A stretch of DNA of 5,928 bases. Source: an uncultured Collinsella sp. Its GTDB lineage: Bacteria > Actinomycetota > Coriobacteriia > Coriobacteriales > Coriobacteriaceae. The stretch spans positions 1 to 5,928 of the forward strand of contig USQE01000083.1 of NCBI GenBank assembly GCA_900556675.1, read 5' to 3'. The position numbers were made by a program, and so were the translations under genes. The notes under the pieces were generated by a model. It searched no databases and was not told the origin of the DNA. It saw only the letters and a program-made list of their open reading frames with translations. Below are positions 5,834-5,928 of this stretch, piece after piece; position 1 is the first letter of the stretch; each line of letters starts with the position of its first letter.

Positions 5834-5874
5834 TACGGCCCCGCAGCTTATTGAGCTGCGGGGCCGTATTTCGT
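5834..5874 (+). terminator. Intrinsic terminator of the PTS gene
   Basis: A perfect 15-bp GC-rich stem is formed by TACGGCCCCGCAGCT (5834-5848) and its reverse complement at 5854-5868, with the 5-base loop TATTG. It is followed by TTTCGT, a short U-tract. It begins 35 bases after the stop codon at 5796-5798 and closes the EIICB transcript with no further gene attached. Confidence 0.9.
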
Positions 5875-5895
5875 TGAGTATCTAATTGAGACAAT

Positions 5896-5928
5896 GAGCG
5901 CAACCGTCGTGAGGTCGCATTGGCGCTC
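5896..5928. repeat. Second hairpin at the window edge
   Basis: GAGCGCAA (5896-5903) pairs with TT (5920-5921) and GCGCTC (5923-5928), with one bulged G at 5922. The loop is about 16 bases and contains a further ACC/GGT pairing. The window ends on the last paired base, so any following T-run cannot be seen. It could be a terminator or part of the next gene's control region. Confidence 0.35.

Noticed and set aside
5885..5895. ATTGAGACAAT, identical to 1931-1941 at the end of palindromic unit 1
   Set aside because: A shared 11-mer is expected several times by chance in a window this size, and the partner arm is absent here, so it is not a third repeat unit.
5157..5903. A 248-codon open frame on the minus strand opposite the EIIB region
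   Set aside because: It runs through the strong terminator hairpin and opposite the conserved IIC/IIB motifs, and its translation shows no family features.

Overview
The window looks like chromosomal DNA from a moderately GC-rich, sugar-fermenting, Gram-positive-type gut bacterium. The best guess is a Collinsella-like member of the Coriobacteriia. This rests on codon use, a Lac-family phosphotransferase (PTS) permease, DeoR and GntR sugar regulators, and AGGA/GAGG ribosome binding sites. The genus is an inference, not something the sequence proves.

Layout. (1) Positions 1-791, minus strand: the N-terminal three quarters of an aldose 1-epimerase (galM), cut by the window edge. (2) Positions 792-997: a divergent promoter region. 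(3) Positions 998-1762, plus strand: a DeoR-family sugar-phosphate-responsive regulator. (4) Positions 1763-2034: a gene-free convergent gap. It holds two small hairpins and then two 57-bp palindromic repeats whose arms differ by a compensated base change. (5) Positions 2035-3747, minus strand: a two-gene unit. The upstream gene encodes a 306-residue TIM-barrel-like protein of uncharacterised function (it resembles the family I recall as DUF7916). The downstream gene encodes a GntR/UTRA regulator. (6) Positions 3748-4103: a divergent control region dense in signals. It has promoters facing both ways, a perfect 12-bp inverted pair 77 bp apart centre to centre (one copy inside the minus promoter), and two longer palindromes, one downstream of each promoter. 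(7) Positions 4104-5798, plus strand: a 564-residue PTS EIICB permease of the lactose/cellobiose family. (8) Positions 5799-5928: a strong intrinsic terminator and a second hairpin at the edge.

How the genes may work together. The PTS gene, the TIM-barrel gene and gntR look like one self-regulated sugar locus. EIICB would import and phosphorylate a sugar, the TIM-barrel protein could process the phosphorylated product or a derivative, and the UTRA regulator could sense a sugar phosphate and control both divergent promoters. EIIA and a phosphoglycosidase are absent here and would have to be supplied from elsewhere. The gntR part is visibly less GC-rich than deoR (28 G/C of 60 at 2101-2160 against 38 of 60 at 1261-1320), so the locus may have been acquired separately from the galM/deoR pair. 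The least-explained parts are the TIM-barrel protein, the operator layout in front of it, and the twin palindromic repeats.
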